Of a DNA stretch of 18,863 nt, positions 1 through 7,074 are shown piece by piece. This DNA comes from JALSHZ01 sp964614535. GTDB lineage: Bacteria; Pseudomonadota; Gammaproteobacteria; UWMA-0217. The position numbers and the translations under genes are program-made. The stretch's first letter is position 1. Each line of letters opens with the position of its first letter. The stretch is from contig CAZTOZ010000004.1 of assembly GCA_964614535.1 (NCBI GenBank), forward strand, positions 1 to 18,863, given 5' to 3'. The notes beneath the pieces were generated by a model. That model made no database searches. It saw nothing but the letters and a program-made list of their open reading frames with translations, and was not told the DNA's origin.

Positions 1-58
1 GGGGGGTCTTCGTAGCAGGAGGTTGCCGCGTCGCTGTCGCGCCTCGCAACGACACCCC
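1..58. repeat. Diverged copy of a dispersed palindromic repeat, inverted orientation
   Basis: Read on the minus strand from 58, this stretch (GTCGTTGCGAGGCGCGACAG, then a CGGCAACCTCCTG-like stretch) resembles the element at 59-141, whose left arm begins GTCATTGCGAGCG and continues GCGAAGCAATCTCCTG. The two copies therefore lie back to back. The copy is cut by the window start, so its full length is unknown. I see no gene here. The repeat family is inferred from the shared core and is not matched to a named element. Confidence 0.5.
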
Positions 59-141
59 CGTCATTGCGAGCGTCAGCGAAGCAATCTCCTGAAGCAGCGC
101 TCCGCCGCCAGGAGATCGCCGCGCTCCGCTCGCGATGACGG
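59..141. repeat. Imperfect palindromic intergenic repeat (REP/MITE-like)
   Basis: The left arm CCGTCATTGCGAGCG (59-73) is matched by the inverted right arm CGCTCGCGATGACGG (127-141). The similarity continues inward: GCAATCTCCTG on the left faces CAGGAGATCGCC on the right. The result is a long imperfect stem. Elements with a GTCATTGCGAGCG...GCGAAGCAATCTC core are known to be scattered between genes in many proteobacterial genomes. It lies downstream of the murU stop codon and could act in the 3' end of that transcript. It codes for nothing visible. Confidence 0.7.
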
Positions 142-158
142 GAGCATCATGGCCGTAG

Positions 159-184
159 GTTGGGCAAAGCGAAGCGTGCCCAAC
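159..184. repeat. Short palindromic repeat GTTGGGCA-N10-TGCCCAAC
   Basis: Perfect 8-bp arms GTTGGGCA (159-166) and TGCCCAAC (177-184) flank a 10-base loop that includes the GCGAAGCG core. This is a common intergenic repeat type in proteobacteria. It sits 18 bases past the murU stop (203) and could form a hairpin at the end of the amgK-murU transcript, though no T-run follows in the minus direction. Confidence 0.6.
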
Positions 185-202
185 AGGTTGCTGTCTTGGC
201 GG

Positions 203-922
203 TTACGGATGCCTGCCGTCGGCGTTGGTGTCGTCGGGGTGGTGTCGAGGGGTGTCCTGGGGTTTGCTCAGCCAGTCGGCCAGTGCGGCCAGTCGCTGGG
301 GTGTGCCGATGTCCATCCAGCGTGTCTTGCAGAGTTCGCCGGTCACCCGTTCGGCGGCGATGGCGTCGCGCAGTAGTGGTGCCAGTGGAAATCGGCCGGG
401 TCGGCAGTCGGTGAAGAGTTCGGGGCGATACCAGCCGATGCCGCTGAAGGTGTGGCGCGGGGTGCCGTTGTTGCGCAGTCGTCCGTCGTCGAGTGCGAAG
501 TCGCCTTTGGGGTTGTGGGGCGGGTTGGGTACGAGCAGGAGGTGGGCCAGCGTGTTGGCCGCCAGTGGGCGGGGGTGCAGGTCGCAGTCGCTCCAGACAT
601 CGCCGTTGACGACGAGGAACGGGCCGTCGCTGAGCAGTGGCAGGGCCTGAAGAATGCCGCCGCCGGTTTCGAGCCGGTCGGGGTGTTCCACCGAGTAGCG
701 GATGTTCACGCCCAGCGCGCGGCCGTCTCCGAGATGTGCCTCGATCTGTTCGCCGAGGTGGTGGAGGTTGATGACGAGTTCGTGGTAGCCGGCGTCGCGC
801 AGCCGCTGGATCTGGTATTCGATCAGTGGCTTGCCGTGGACGGGCAGCAATGGCTTGGGAGTGTGGTCGGTCAGCGGGCGCATCCGCTCTCCGCGACCGG
901 CGGCGAGGATCATCGCTTTCAT
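203..922 (-). CDS. murU: N-acetylmuramate alpha-1-phosphate uridylyltransferase MurU
   Basis: A cytoplasmic nucleotidyltransferase that makes UDP-MurNAc from MurNAc-1-phosphate and UTP, in the peptidoglycan-recycling shortcut that bypasses de novo UDP-MurNAc synthesis. The 239-residue protein has the signature LAAGRGERMRPLT at 6-18 followed by KPL (23-25), the sugar-binding ETGGGI (85-90), the metal-binding NGD (106-108) and a conserved WMDIGTP (202-208). The length is a little over the family norm because of a polar tail after about residue 222. Its ATG overlaps the amgK stop by 4 bases, so the two are translationally coupled. The pairing with the kinase that makes its substrate separates MurU from other hexose-1-phosphate nucleotidyltransferases. 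Confidence 0.92.
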   Translation of the reverse strand: MKAMILAAGRGERMRPLTDHTPKPLLPVHGKPLIEYQIQRLRDAGYHELVINLHHLGEQIEAHLGDGRALGVNIRYSVEHPDRLETGGGILQALPLLSDGPFLVVNGDVWSDCDLHPRPLAANTLAHLLLVPNPPHNPKGDFALDDGRLRNNGTPRHTFSGIGWYRPELFTDCRPGRFPLAPLLRDAIAAERVTGELCKTRWMDIGTPQRLAALADWLSKPQDTPRHHPDDTNADGRHP

Positions 923-1908
923 GCCGCGACTCGTGCTGGTATGTCGAGCTGCTGGAGCAGGGTCACCAGTGGCCGGGTGGCCGGGTAGCGGTCACCGATG
1001 GCGATGACATAGCCGAGGGTGCGGGGGATGTCGCCGAGATAGCGGGCCTTGCCGTCGCGGTGGTGGAGCCGGGCGAAGATGCCGATGGCCTTGAGATGGC
1101 GCTGTACGCCCATCAGATCGAACCAGTGGCGGAACCGGGCCGGGGTGACGTCGCCGAGCCTGCCGCGGTCGTGTGCGGCGTCGAGGAACCGCTGCATCCA
1201 GCCGTCGACCCGATCGTCGGGCCAGTCGATGTAGCAGTCGCGCAGCAGTGAGACCAGATCGTAGCTGACCGGCCCCAGTACCGCGTCCTGATAGTCGATG
1301 ATCCCGGGTGGCGCGGTCTCGGTGACCATCAGATTGCGTGAGTGGTAGTCGCGGTGGACGAAGACGCGGGGCTGTGCCAGCGCATTGTCGATCAATGCGG
1401 CGAAGACCGCTTCGATGGTCTTTTGCTGGACGTGATCGAGCGTCACCCCCAGATGCCGGTCGAGAAACCAGTGGGTGAAGAGGTCGAGTTCGGTGCGTAG
1501 CAGCCGGGCGTCATAGTGGGGCAGGGCCGTGGTGTCGGCGGTCTGCAGCCGCAGCAGCGCGTCGATGGCGGCGCCGTAGAGCCGCTCCGCCGTCGTGTCG
1601 TCGAGGCGTTGCAGATAGTCGGTGGCGCCGAGATCGTCGAGCAGTAGAAAGCCCGCCTCGCGGTTTTCGGCGTGGATGTGGGGCACGGTCAGGCCAGTGG
1701 CCTCGAGCCGCCGGGTGACGTCGATGAACGGGCTGCAATTCTCCTTCTCCGGCGGTGCGTCCATGGCGATCAGCGTGCCGCCATCGTCGAGAAAAACGCG
1801 AAAATAGCGCCGGAAGCTGGCATCCGCCGATGCTGGTGCCAGCGTGAACCGCCCCAGCCCGGCTTGACTGCCGAGCCATCGTTCCAGTGCGTCGAGTCGC
1901 TGATCCAT
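919..1908 (-). CDS. amgK: Anomeric N-acetylmuramate/N-acetylglucosamine kinase AmgK
   Basis: A cytoplasmic aminoglycoside-phosphotransferase-fold kinase that phosphorylates MurNAc (and GlcNAc) at the anomeric hydroxyl, giving the substrate for MurU. The 329-residue protein has the N-lobe pattern SFRRYFRV (31-38), the catalytic loop HRDYHSRNLM (185-194, Asp187 as base) and the metal-binding IDYQDA (204-209, Asp205). It is the first gene of the amgK-murU pair (4-base overlap). A weak Shine-Dalgarno GGA lies about 8 bases before the ATG. The gene begins about 100 bases after the sirB1-type stop, beyond a hairpin, so it may have its own promoter; I did not find a convincing one. Confidence 0.92.
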   Translation of the reverse strand: MDQRLDALERWLGSQAGLGRFTLAPASADASFRRYFRVFLDDGGTLIAMDAPPEKENCSPFIDVTRRLEATGLTVPHIHAENREAGFLLLDDLGATDYLQRLDDTTAERLYGAAIDALLRLQTADTTALPHYDARLLRTELDLFTHWFLDRHLGVTLDHVQQKTIEAVFAALIDNALAQPRVFVHRDYHSRNLMVTETAPPGIIDYQDAVLGPVSYDLVSLLRDCYIDWPDDRVDGWMQRFLDAAHDRGRLGDVTPARFRHWFDLMGVQRHLKAIGIFARLHHRDGKARYLGDIPRTLGYVIAIGDRYPATRPLVTLLQQLDIPARVAA

Positions 1909-1966
1909 TGCTGCGTTCCAGTCGGGTCACAAAAGGAGGTCGATGGCGCGGCAGCATAGCAAAGCC

Positions 1967-1999
1967 CCGCCGGGCATGCGTAGCCACGATGCCCAGCGG
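1967..1999 (-). terminator. Hairpin after the sirB1-type gene, possible weak terminator
   Basis: In minus-strand RNA, CCGCUGGGCAU pairs with AUGCCCGGCGG over 11 bp (one G-U) around an 11-base loop. It starts 12 bases after the sirB1-type stop codon. Only a short GGGGCTTTGC follows, so the U-tract is poor and termination may be partial, leaving some read-through into amgK. Confidence 0.4.
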
Positions 2000-2011
2000 C
2001 GTCGGGCTCAC

Positions 2012-2836
2012 TCAATGCAGCGGAGGCGTGTTCCTCAACAGTTCGACCACCATGGGCCGGATCTCGGCGATGCGCTCCTCCTTCTTCGATTTCTCCATGT
2101 AGCTGTTCAGATCCAGCAGCGCGGTGTGGTTGCAACCCATCTCGCGCAGCAGCAGGCCGCGCTCGCGGCGCTCCTCCACCAGCTCGGGGTCGATGCTGAG
2201 CATCAGGTTCAGCGTCTGCAGCGCCGACTCCTGCTGCTTCTCCCGCAGATAGACCGCCTTGAGGTTGCGCAACATTCGCAGGATCGTCTCTTCCAGCGTG
2301 GCGGTGCGCAGCGATGCCGAGAGCATTTCGGTGTCGGTCTTGAGGTTGTTGTATTCGAGCAGCGTCTTGAGGTCTTCCTCGCCGAGACTGACGCCCTTGT
2401 TGAAGGGGTCGAGCACGATCAGCCCTTCGTCCAGCGTCACCTTGACGAGGAAATGCCCCGGAAACGATGCGCCGACGACGTTCAGACCGACGCGCTGGGC
2501 CATCGTGATATAGAGCACCGCCATCGTGATCGGGATGCCCTTACGGCGCTCGATGACGTGGTTGATCATGCTGTTGCGGGGGTCGTAGTAGTCCTCGTGA
2601 TTGCCAGAGAATCCCAGCTCCCGGAACAGGAAGTCGTTGACCCTCTTCAGTTTGGCGCGCATGTCCCGTAGCCCGTCGAGCCTGTGCGACAGCTCCCTGG
2701 CCCAGTGCTCCACCTGTGTGACGTAGGAGTCGGTGATCAGCGAAGGCTGCGCATGGCGCGCCACCAGCAACGACGCCTCCAGCAGATCGGGGTGGGGTTG
2801 GGCCAGATAGCGTTTGAGTTGTTGTGATAGTTCCAC
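2012..2836 (-). CDS. SirB1 family protein (transglutaminase-like fold plus TPR)
   Basis: A 274-residue protein of the SirB1/YchA family, function not established. The N-terminal half is a transglutaminase-like domain: a DYYDPRNSMINHVIERRKG segment (where true transglutaminases carry Cys this family carries Ser), FPGHFLVKV with the conserved His, and LDPF with the conserved Asp. It is therefore probably not a standard cysteine transglutaminase. The C-terminal third is helical and TPR-like (NLKAVYLREKQQESALQTLN and what follows). I chose the GTG at 2836 because AAGAGG lies 9 bases upstream; an in-frame ATG at 2923 would add a Pro-rich, low-complexity 29 residues with no family look. A 9-bp inverted repeat lies in the leader. 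Confidence 0.85.
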   Translation of the reverse strand: MELSQQLKRYLAQPHPDLLEASLLVARHAQPSLITDSYVTQVEHWARELSHRLDGLRDMRAKLKRVNDFLFRELGFSGNHEDYYDPRNSMINHVIERRKGIPITMAVLYITMAQRVGLNVVGASFPGHFLVKVTLDEGLIVLDPFNKGVSLGEEDLKTLLEYNNLKTDTEMLSASLRTATLEETILRMLRNLKAVYLREKQQESALQTLNLMLSIDPELVEERRERGLLLREMGCNHTALLDLNSYMEKSKKEERIAEIRPMVVELLRNTPPLH

Positions 2837-2889
2837 GAAAAGAAGCCTCTTGTTGGTGTTGTCGTGATCGTGAACGGGCGGCAACCGGG

Positions 2890-2917
2890 CCTGGCCGGGT
2901 GGGGGCATCCGGCCAGG
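2890..2917. repeat. G+C-rich inverted repeat in the cpdA-sirB1 gap
   Basis: Perfect 9-bp arms CCTGGCCGG (2890-2898) and CCGGCCAGG (2909-2917) around a 10-base loop. It lies about 54 bases upstream of the sirB1-type GTG start and about 50 bases past the cpdA stop. No T-run follows in either direction, so it is not a standard terminator; a leader hairpin or operator is possible. Confidence 0.5.
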
Positions 2918-2969
2918 AGCCAAACGACGCCTTTGCCCTCGTTGCGCGCCCAGTAATGTGACAACTTTT

Positions 2970-3731
2970 TTACAAAGATAGTTCGCAGAAAATCAGTTCG
3001 GTGGTGAAATTTCCGTCCTCCAGCAGTCGGAAACGGCGGTAGGCGGGCGGGCGCGTATCGAAGGCGAAGTCGGCCTGTCTCGGCAGGAACTGGAAACAGG
3101 TGGAGGGGGTGCCGATCAGCCGGATGTCGCCGTGCCGCCCCTCCCACGGTTGATGGACATGGCCCCAGACGATGCCGCGGACGTTGGGATGGCGGTCGAT
3201 GACGGTCAGGAACGCCTCGCGGTTCTTGAGGATGTGGTGGTCCAGCCAGCGGCTCTCCATCGGTACCGGGTGGTGATGGAGGCAGACCAGCGCATGGTGG
3301 TCGCGGTAGCGTGTCAATGTGGCGTCGAGCCGCTGCAGCTCCGCCGCTGCCAGCCAGCCGTCGATGCGCCCTTCGCGATGGGAGTCGAGCATGACGATCA
3401 GCCAGTTTCCGGCCAAGACGTGCCCGTCCCAGCGCAGCCGGGAGCGGCCGGCGGCCATTGCCATCTCGGGATCGTCGTGGTTGCCCGGCAGGCAGTAGAT
3501 CGGACAGCCGTCGTCGCCGACGATGCGATGCAGCAGCGCATAGGCGGCCGGCTCGGGATGGTTGGCCAGATCGCCGGTGCAGAGCATGAACTCGGGGGCC
3601 TCGTCGCGCGCGATCGTCTCCAGCACCGTCCACAGGCTCTGTTCGGTGGTCACCGTCGAGTCCGGCAGCGTCCGGGGCGGGTGGGCGATGTGCAGGTCGG
3701 TGATCTGCACGATGTCGAGCGGGGCGTTCAT
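2970..3731 (-). CDS. cpdA: 3',5'-cyclic-AMP phosphodiesterase CpdA-like metallophosphoesterase
   Basis: A calcineurin-fold dinuclear-metal phosphodiesterase expected to hydrolyse cAMP to AMP in the cytoplasm. The 253-residue protein shows the family motifs in order: TDLHI (11-15), GDLANH (53-58), GNHDD (83-87), LDSHREG (115-121), LHHHPV (151-156) and WGHVHQ (189-194). This covers the Asp, His and Asn metal ligands. The size is close to E. coli CpdA (275). The ATG at 3731 was chosen over a longer frame (to 3974) because the extra N-terminus is low-complexity shadow of argA. It starts 7 bases after the argA stop, so the two form an operon. Related metallophosphoesterases with other substrates cannot be excluded. 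Confidence 0.85.
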   Translation of the reverse strand: MNAPLDIVQITDLHIAHPPRTLPDSTVTTEQSLWTVLETIARDEAPEFMLCTGDLANHPEPAAYALLHRIVGDDGCPIYCLPGNHDDPEMAMAAGRSRLRWDGHVLAGNWLIVMLDSHREGRIDGWLAAAELQRLDATLTRYRDHHALVCLHHHPVPMESRWLDHHILKNREAFLTVIDRHPNVRGIVWGHVHQPWEGRHGDIRLIGTPSTCFQFLPRQADFAFDTRPPAYRRFRLLEDGNFTTELIFCELSL

Positions 3732-3738
3732 GCCGGGG

Positions 3739-5040
3739 CTACAGTTTCTTGATGAAGATCTTGGAGCGACGCTGGTAATTGTAGAGTGCCGCCTTCTCCA
3801 GCGGTAGGTCGTCGAGGCTCGCCGGTTCGAAGCCCAGTTCCCGGAACCAGTGCATCGTCTGTGTCGAGAGCACGAAGAGGTAGTCCAGCCGCCGCAGCAT
3901 CGCCGTTCTCTCCAGATACTCCACCAGCCGCTCGCCGCGCCGGTCGTGGCGGTAGTCGGGATGGACGGCGACACAGGCGATCTCGCCCGCGCGTTCCTGC
4001 TCGTAGGGGTAGAGGGCGGCGCAGGCGATGATCTTGCCGTCGCGTTCGACGACGGTGAAGTGGTGGATCTCCAGCTCCAGCTGCTCGCGGGAACGGCGCA
4101 CCAGCAGGCCGTCGCGTTCCAGCGGCTCGATCAGCGCCAGAATGCCGCCGACGTCGTTGATCGTCGCCTGGCGCATGTCCTCGAAGGCCGCGGCCGAGAT
4201 CAGCGTGCCGGCGCCGTCGCGGGTGAACAGCTCCAGCAGCAGGCTGCCGTCGCGTTCGTGGTCGATGACGTGGCAGCGCGCGACGCCGCCGTCGATGGCC
4301 GCCCGGGCGTTGCGCAGGTGGGTCGAGAGCATGCCGGGAAGACGCTGCTGCAACAGCAGCTCGTCGATCTGCGGCGGCGTCAGCTGGTCCGGCAGATCGT
4401 CCGGCAGCGGCTTGTCGTTCATCAGGATCAGCTTGTCGGCGCCCAGCGCGATGGCGGTTTCGGTCGCCACCTCCTCGGCGCGCAGGTTGAACACCTCGCC
4501 GGTCGGCGAGTAGCCCAGTGGCGACAGCAGGACGCACTGGCCGGCGGCCAGTTGCGCCCCGATCGCCTTGGCCTGTACCCGCCGTACCTCGCCGGTGTGG
4601 TGGAAGTCGATGCCGTTACGTACCCCCAGCGGCCGCGCGGTGATGAAGTTGCCGCTGCAGACCCGGATGCGGCTGCCCGACATCGGCGTGTTGGCGAGGC
4701 TCAGCGACAACCGTGCCTCGATGATGACCCGCAGCCGGCCCACCGCCTCGATCACCGGGTCGAGGGAGCGGTCGTCGGTGATCCGCAGCCCGTGGGCGAA
4801 GCGGGGCGTGATCTCCTCCAGCCGGATGCGCCGGTCGATCTGGGGTCGCGCGCCGTAGACCAGCACCAGCCGGATCCCCAGCGCATGGAGGATCGCCAGG
4901 TCGTGGATCAGGTTGTCGAAGCCCGAGCTCTGCACCGCCTCGCCGGAGAAATAGACGACGAAAGTCTTCTCCCGGTGCCGGTTGATATAGGGCGCGGCAT
5001 CGCGGAACCAGTGGACGATGTTGGCGGGTGTCTGTTCCAT
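3739..5040 (-). CDS. argA: N-acetylglutamate synthase ArgA
   Basis: Catalyses the first committed step of arginine synthesis, acetylation of glutamate by acetyl-CoA. The 433-residue length is typical of the bacterial ArgA with an amino-acid-kinase-like domain fused to a GNAT domain. The kinase-like part (about 25-285) begins with KTFVVYFSGEAV and holds IRLVLVYGARPQID. The GNAT part (about 290-433) has IACVAVHPDYRHDRRGERL, the acetyl-CoA-binding stretch. No Shine-Dalgarno is visible: the bases before the ATG read CTAACGTCTCCCC. A perfect 16-bp palindrome lies 14-29 bases upstream of the start. The gene is followed by cpdA after 7 bases. Feedback control by arginine is usual for the family but is not visible here. 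Confidence 0.93.
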   Translation of the reverse strand: MEQTPANIVHWFRDAAPYINRHREKTFVVYFSGEAVQSSGFDNLIHDLAILHALGIRLVLVYGARPQIDRRIRLEEITPRFAHGLRITDDRSLDPVIEAVGRLRVIIEARLSLSLANTPMSGSRIRVCSGNFITARPLGVRNGIDFHHTGEVRRVQAKAIGAQLAAGQCVLLSPLGYSPTGEVFNLRAEEVATETAIALGADKLILMNDKPLPDDLPDQLTPPQIDELLLQQRLPGMLSTHLRNARAAIDGGVARCHVIDHERDGSLLLELFTRDGAGTLISAAAFEDMRQATINDVGGILALIEPLERDGLLVRRSREQLELEIHHFTVVERDGKIIACAALYPYEQERAGEIACVAVHPDYRHDRRGERLVEYLERTAMLRRLDYLFVLSTQTMHWFRELGFEPASLDDLPLEKAALYNYQRRSKIFIKKL

Positions 5041-5053
5041 GGGGAGACGTTAG

Positions 5054-5069
5054 CACTGGCGCGCCAGTG
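5054..5069. promoter_or_regulatory. 16-bp perfect palindrome upstream of argA
   Basis: CACTGGCGCGCCAGTG is a perfect palindrome with no spacer, 14 bases before the argA ATG. It does not look like the A+T-rich ArgR box. An operator near the transcription start is the simplest reading, but a chance palindrome in G+C-rich DNA is possible. No recognisable -10/-35 pair accompanies it. Confidence 0.35.
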
Positions 5070-5086
5070 GTGAAAGCGTGCCCGAA

Positions 5087-5106
5087 CCGGCCGCGCTGCC
5101 GGCCGG
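5087..5106 (-). terminator. Hairpin between the lipoprotein gene and argA
   Basis: Arms CCGGCCG (5087-5093) and CGGCCGG (5100-5106) with a 6-base loop form a strong G+C stem about 30 bases past the lipoprotein stop. The minus-strand bases that follow (TTCGGGCACGC) lack a U-tract, so intrinsic termination is doubtful; it may simply protect the mRNA 3' end. Confidence 0.3.
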
Positions 5107-5135
5107 GAGGTCGAAGTCGGGCCATCCTGTCCCGG

Positions 5136-5795
5136 CTACTGCCGGTTGGCCTTCTCCAGCTCCTGTTCCAGCGTCTCCATGCCTTTGGAGAACTCCTGCA
5201 TCGCCTCGCGCAGCCCTTTGGAGAAGAGCGCGCCCAGCTCCTGACCGAGATCGCGGGCCTTCTCCTCGTCGGCGAGCTTGCCCAGCTCCTGCTTGATCTC
5301 CGGCACGCTCTTCTCCAGCTGGCCGAGGAATTCGCGCAGCCCGGTGGTGATGGTCTTGTTCAGCGCGCCGCCGATCTGGGCCAGATCGCCGGTGAGGTTC
5401 TGCAGCATCGTCTCCAGGCTGGAGGTGACCAGCGCATTGACGGTCTTGTCGCCTTCCACCTTCCACGCCTCGTCCTCCTCGCGCAGATAGGTGGTCAGTT
5501 CGATGCGGGTCTCCTTGCCCTCGCTGTCGCCGATCAGCGTGGTGGGGACGGTGGCGGTGCGCTCGGTCACCGTGGCGCTGCCCACCTCCACCGCCTTGAG
5601 CATCTTCTCGCGGTTGTCGAGCAGGTCGAGATCCTTCTGCGAGGCCTTGGTGGTGAGCTGGCGGGCGGCGTCGAGATCGTTGTCGACGACCGCCTGCCAG
5701 AAGCCGTGGGCGACCTCCTCCGGGGTCTGCTTCTGGGCGCAGGCGGCCACGGTGAGCAGGGCAAGGACGAAAAACAGCGTCTTCAACGGTTGCAT
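5136..5795 (-). CDS. Predicted outer-membrane lipoprotein, NTF2/DUF4878-like N-terminus
   Basis: A 219-residue lipoprotein of unknown function. The signal sequence MQPLKTLFFVLALLTVAAC ends in a lipobox VAAC with Cys19 as the lipidation site. The +2 residue is Ala, not Asp, which fits outer-membrane sorting. After this, EEVAHGFWQAVVDNDLDAAR and a short beta region resemble the NTF2-like DUF4878 fold found in small lipoproteins. From about residue 125 to the end it is charged and amphipathic, probably long helices or a coiled coil. The ATG at 5795 has AAGGAG 9 bases upstream; the upstream in-frame ATG at 5819 lacks this. It has its own promoter at 5828-5856. Confidence 0.75.
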   Translation of the reverse strand: MQPLKTLFFVLALLTVAACAQKQTPEEVAHGFWQAVVDNDLDAARQLTTKASQKDLDLLDNREKMLKAVEVGSATVTERTATVPTTLIGDSEGKETRIELTTYLREEDEAWKVEGDKTVNALVTSSLETMLQNLTGDLAQIGGALNKTITTGLREFLGQLEKSVPEIKQELGKLADEEKARDLGQELGALFSKGLREAMQEFSKGMETLEQELEKANRQ

Positions 5796-5827
5796 TGGCT
5801 TGGACTCCTTCTGTCGCATGGCTTTCG

Positions 5828-5856
5828 ATTATGCGCCGGCGTCCGGAAACTGCCAA
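5828..5856 (-). promoter_or_regulatory. Sigma70-type promoter of the lipoprotein gene
   Basis: On the minus strand TTGGCA (5856-5851) and CATAAT (5833-5828) are separated by exactly 17 bases. The expected start site lies about 25-28 bases before the lipoprotein ATG, leaving room for its AAGGAG ribosome site. The -35 box lies just past the sprT stop codon, so the lipoprotein gene is probably transcribed independently of gspAB-sprT. Confidence 0.6.
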
Positions 5857-5875
5857 TGGAACGCAAACCGATGTG

Positions 5876-6397
5876 TCATCGTGGTTCGGGCGACAGGGTC
5901 TGGCCGCAGCGTCGGCAGCGGTAGCGCGTGCCGTGGCGCAGGATGCGGTTGTGGCGGGTGGTGCTCAGCGGTACTTCGCCGCAGTCGCAATAGTAGAGGA
6001 AGCGGCGCTGGCGGCGGATCGTCAGCCCTTCCAGGCTGGTGGTGTGGGTGGCGCGCGGGTCGTCGATGCCGAAATGGCGCATCACCCGGCGCCATTCTGG
6101 GCCGTGGGGCTTGCAGCGCCGGCGGTAGCGGCGATCGACCACGTAGTGGGCGACCTCGTGGGGAATGGTGTCGCGCAGGCCTTCGTCGAAATGGCGGGCG
6201 AACAGCGCCGGATTGTAGCGAAACCAGCGCCGGTCTCCCTGCCTGACGTAGTAGCCCCAGGCGGCGCCTTCGATGTCGAAGAGGATCGGCAGTGGCGGCA
6301 GGCGGAGCCCGAACGCGGCGTTGGCGCGGTCGATGTAGTCCTGCGTGGTGGCGACGATCCGCGCCACCTGATCGGTGCTGAGTCGGTCGCTGGTCAT
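5876..6397 (-). CDS. sprT: SprT-like zinc metalloprotein
   Basis: A 173-residue SprT-family protein. It shows the zinc-metalloprotease motif HEVAH (80-84), a further His in KPHGPEW (97-103), and a C-terminal zinc ribbon with CDC (137-139) and CRRC (161-164), as in the SprT domain plus zinc-ribbon layout. The eukaryotic relative Spartan cuts DNA-protein crosslinks; the bacterial role is not settled. The ATG overlaps the gspB stop by 4 bases (ATGA), so it is the last gene of gspA-gspB-sprT. A much longer open frame to 7312 exists, but it runs antisense-like through gspB codons and has no SprT homology. Confidence 0.88.
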   Translation of the reverse strand: MTSDRLSTDQVARIVATTQDYIDRANAAFGLRLPPLPILFDIEGAAWGYYVRQGDRRWFRYNPALFARHFDEGLRDTIPHEVAHYVVDRRYRRRCKPHGPEWRRVMRHFGIDDPRATHTTSLEGLTIRRQRRFLYYCDCGEVPLSTTRHNRILRHGTRYRCRRCGQTLSPEPR

Positions 6398-7056
6398 GGT
6401 GTTCCGGTATGGCGCACCAGGCCGTGGCCGGTGTCGATGATCAATGCGCCCGGGGCGATCTCCTCGATCCGTAACGTGCTGCCGGGGAGTCGATCGCCCT
6501 CGCGCAGCTTCTTCATGTCGATCAGGGCATAGCGGCGGGCGGGATCGTCGCTGTAGACGATGATGTTGATCTCGTACTGCTGCAACCGTTGCAGCGTGGC
6601 GGTGTCGATCTCGTCCAGCGGCCGCGTGGACCGGGGGGGGATGGCGGGTGGTGTGGCGGCGAGTCGTTCTTCCGGGGGCGGTGTGGTCGGCGGCAGAGAC
6701 GGCGTCACCACGCGGGCGTTGCCCAGCTCCTGCGCCAGCGGGCGCAGCACGCGCCGGGCCACATGGGGTGTCGGCTCGCCGGTGGTCGCCGTGGTCGGGG
6801 GCGCGTCGTGCTCGCGGGCCGCGGCGATGATGGCCGCTGGCGACGGCGTGCCGGCCGTCTCCGGCGGCGCCCCGGGGCCGCGCCACCAGAGGAACAGCAG
6901 GATGCCGAGGTTCATCAGCAGCAGCGCCACCAGTACCACCGGCCAACGGCTGCGGTGGCGTGGCCTGACCTGGACATAGAGCGTGTCGGTGACCGATTCG
7001 GCCTGTTTTCGGCGCTCGTTCTCCGACCGTTTCAATGCTTCGAGTATCAATGACAT
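6394..7056 (-). CDS. gspB: General secretion pathway protein GspB (ExeB-like)
   Basis: The partner of the GspA ATPase in assembling the type II secretion secretin, partly by helping it through peptidoglycan. The 220-residue protein begins MSLILEALKRSENERR, the standard GspB N-terminus. It has one membrane helix (about 38-58, VVLVALLLMNLGILLFLWW), a Pro-rich periplasmic linker (about 62-150) and the C-terminal GspB domain (about 155-217) containing LQQYEINIIVYSDDP, DMKKLREGDRLP and the final IIDTGHGLVR. The start is 18 bases past the gspA stop and the stop overlaps sprT. No gspC-N core genes are in the window. Confidence 0.88.
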   Translation of the reverse strand: MSLILEALKRSENERRKQAESVTDTLYVQVRPRHRSRWPVVLVALLLMNLGILLFLWWRGPGAPPETAGTPSPAAIIAAAREHDAPPTTATTGEPTPHVARRVLRPLAQELGNARVVTPSLPPTTPPPEERLAATPPAIPPRSTRPLDEIDTATLQRLQQYEINIIVYSDDPARRYALIDMKKLREGDRLPGSTLRIEEIAPGALIIDTGHGLVRHTGTP

Positions 7057-7074
7057 GGTGCTTCGTCCATCGGT

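Noticed and set aside
1..184. CRISPR array
   Set aside because: The repeats are palindromic, in opposite orientations, of unequal length and without regular spacers; no cas gene is present.
3850..5073. 407-codon plus-strand frame opposite argA
   Set aside because: No recognisable motifs, biased Gln/Val/Asp/Arg composition; argA on the minus strand explains the region.
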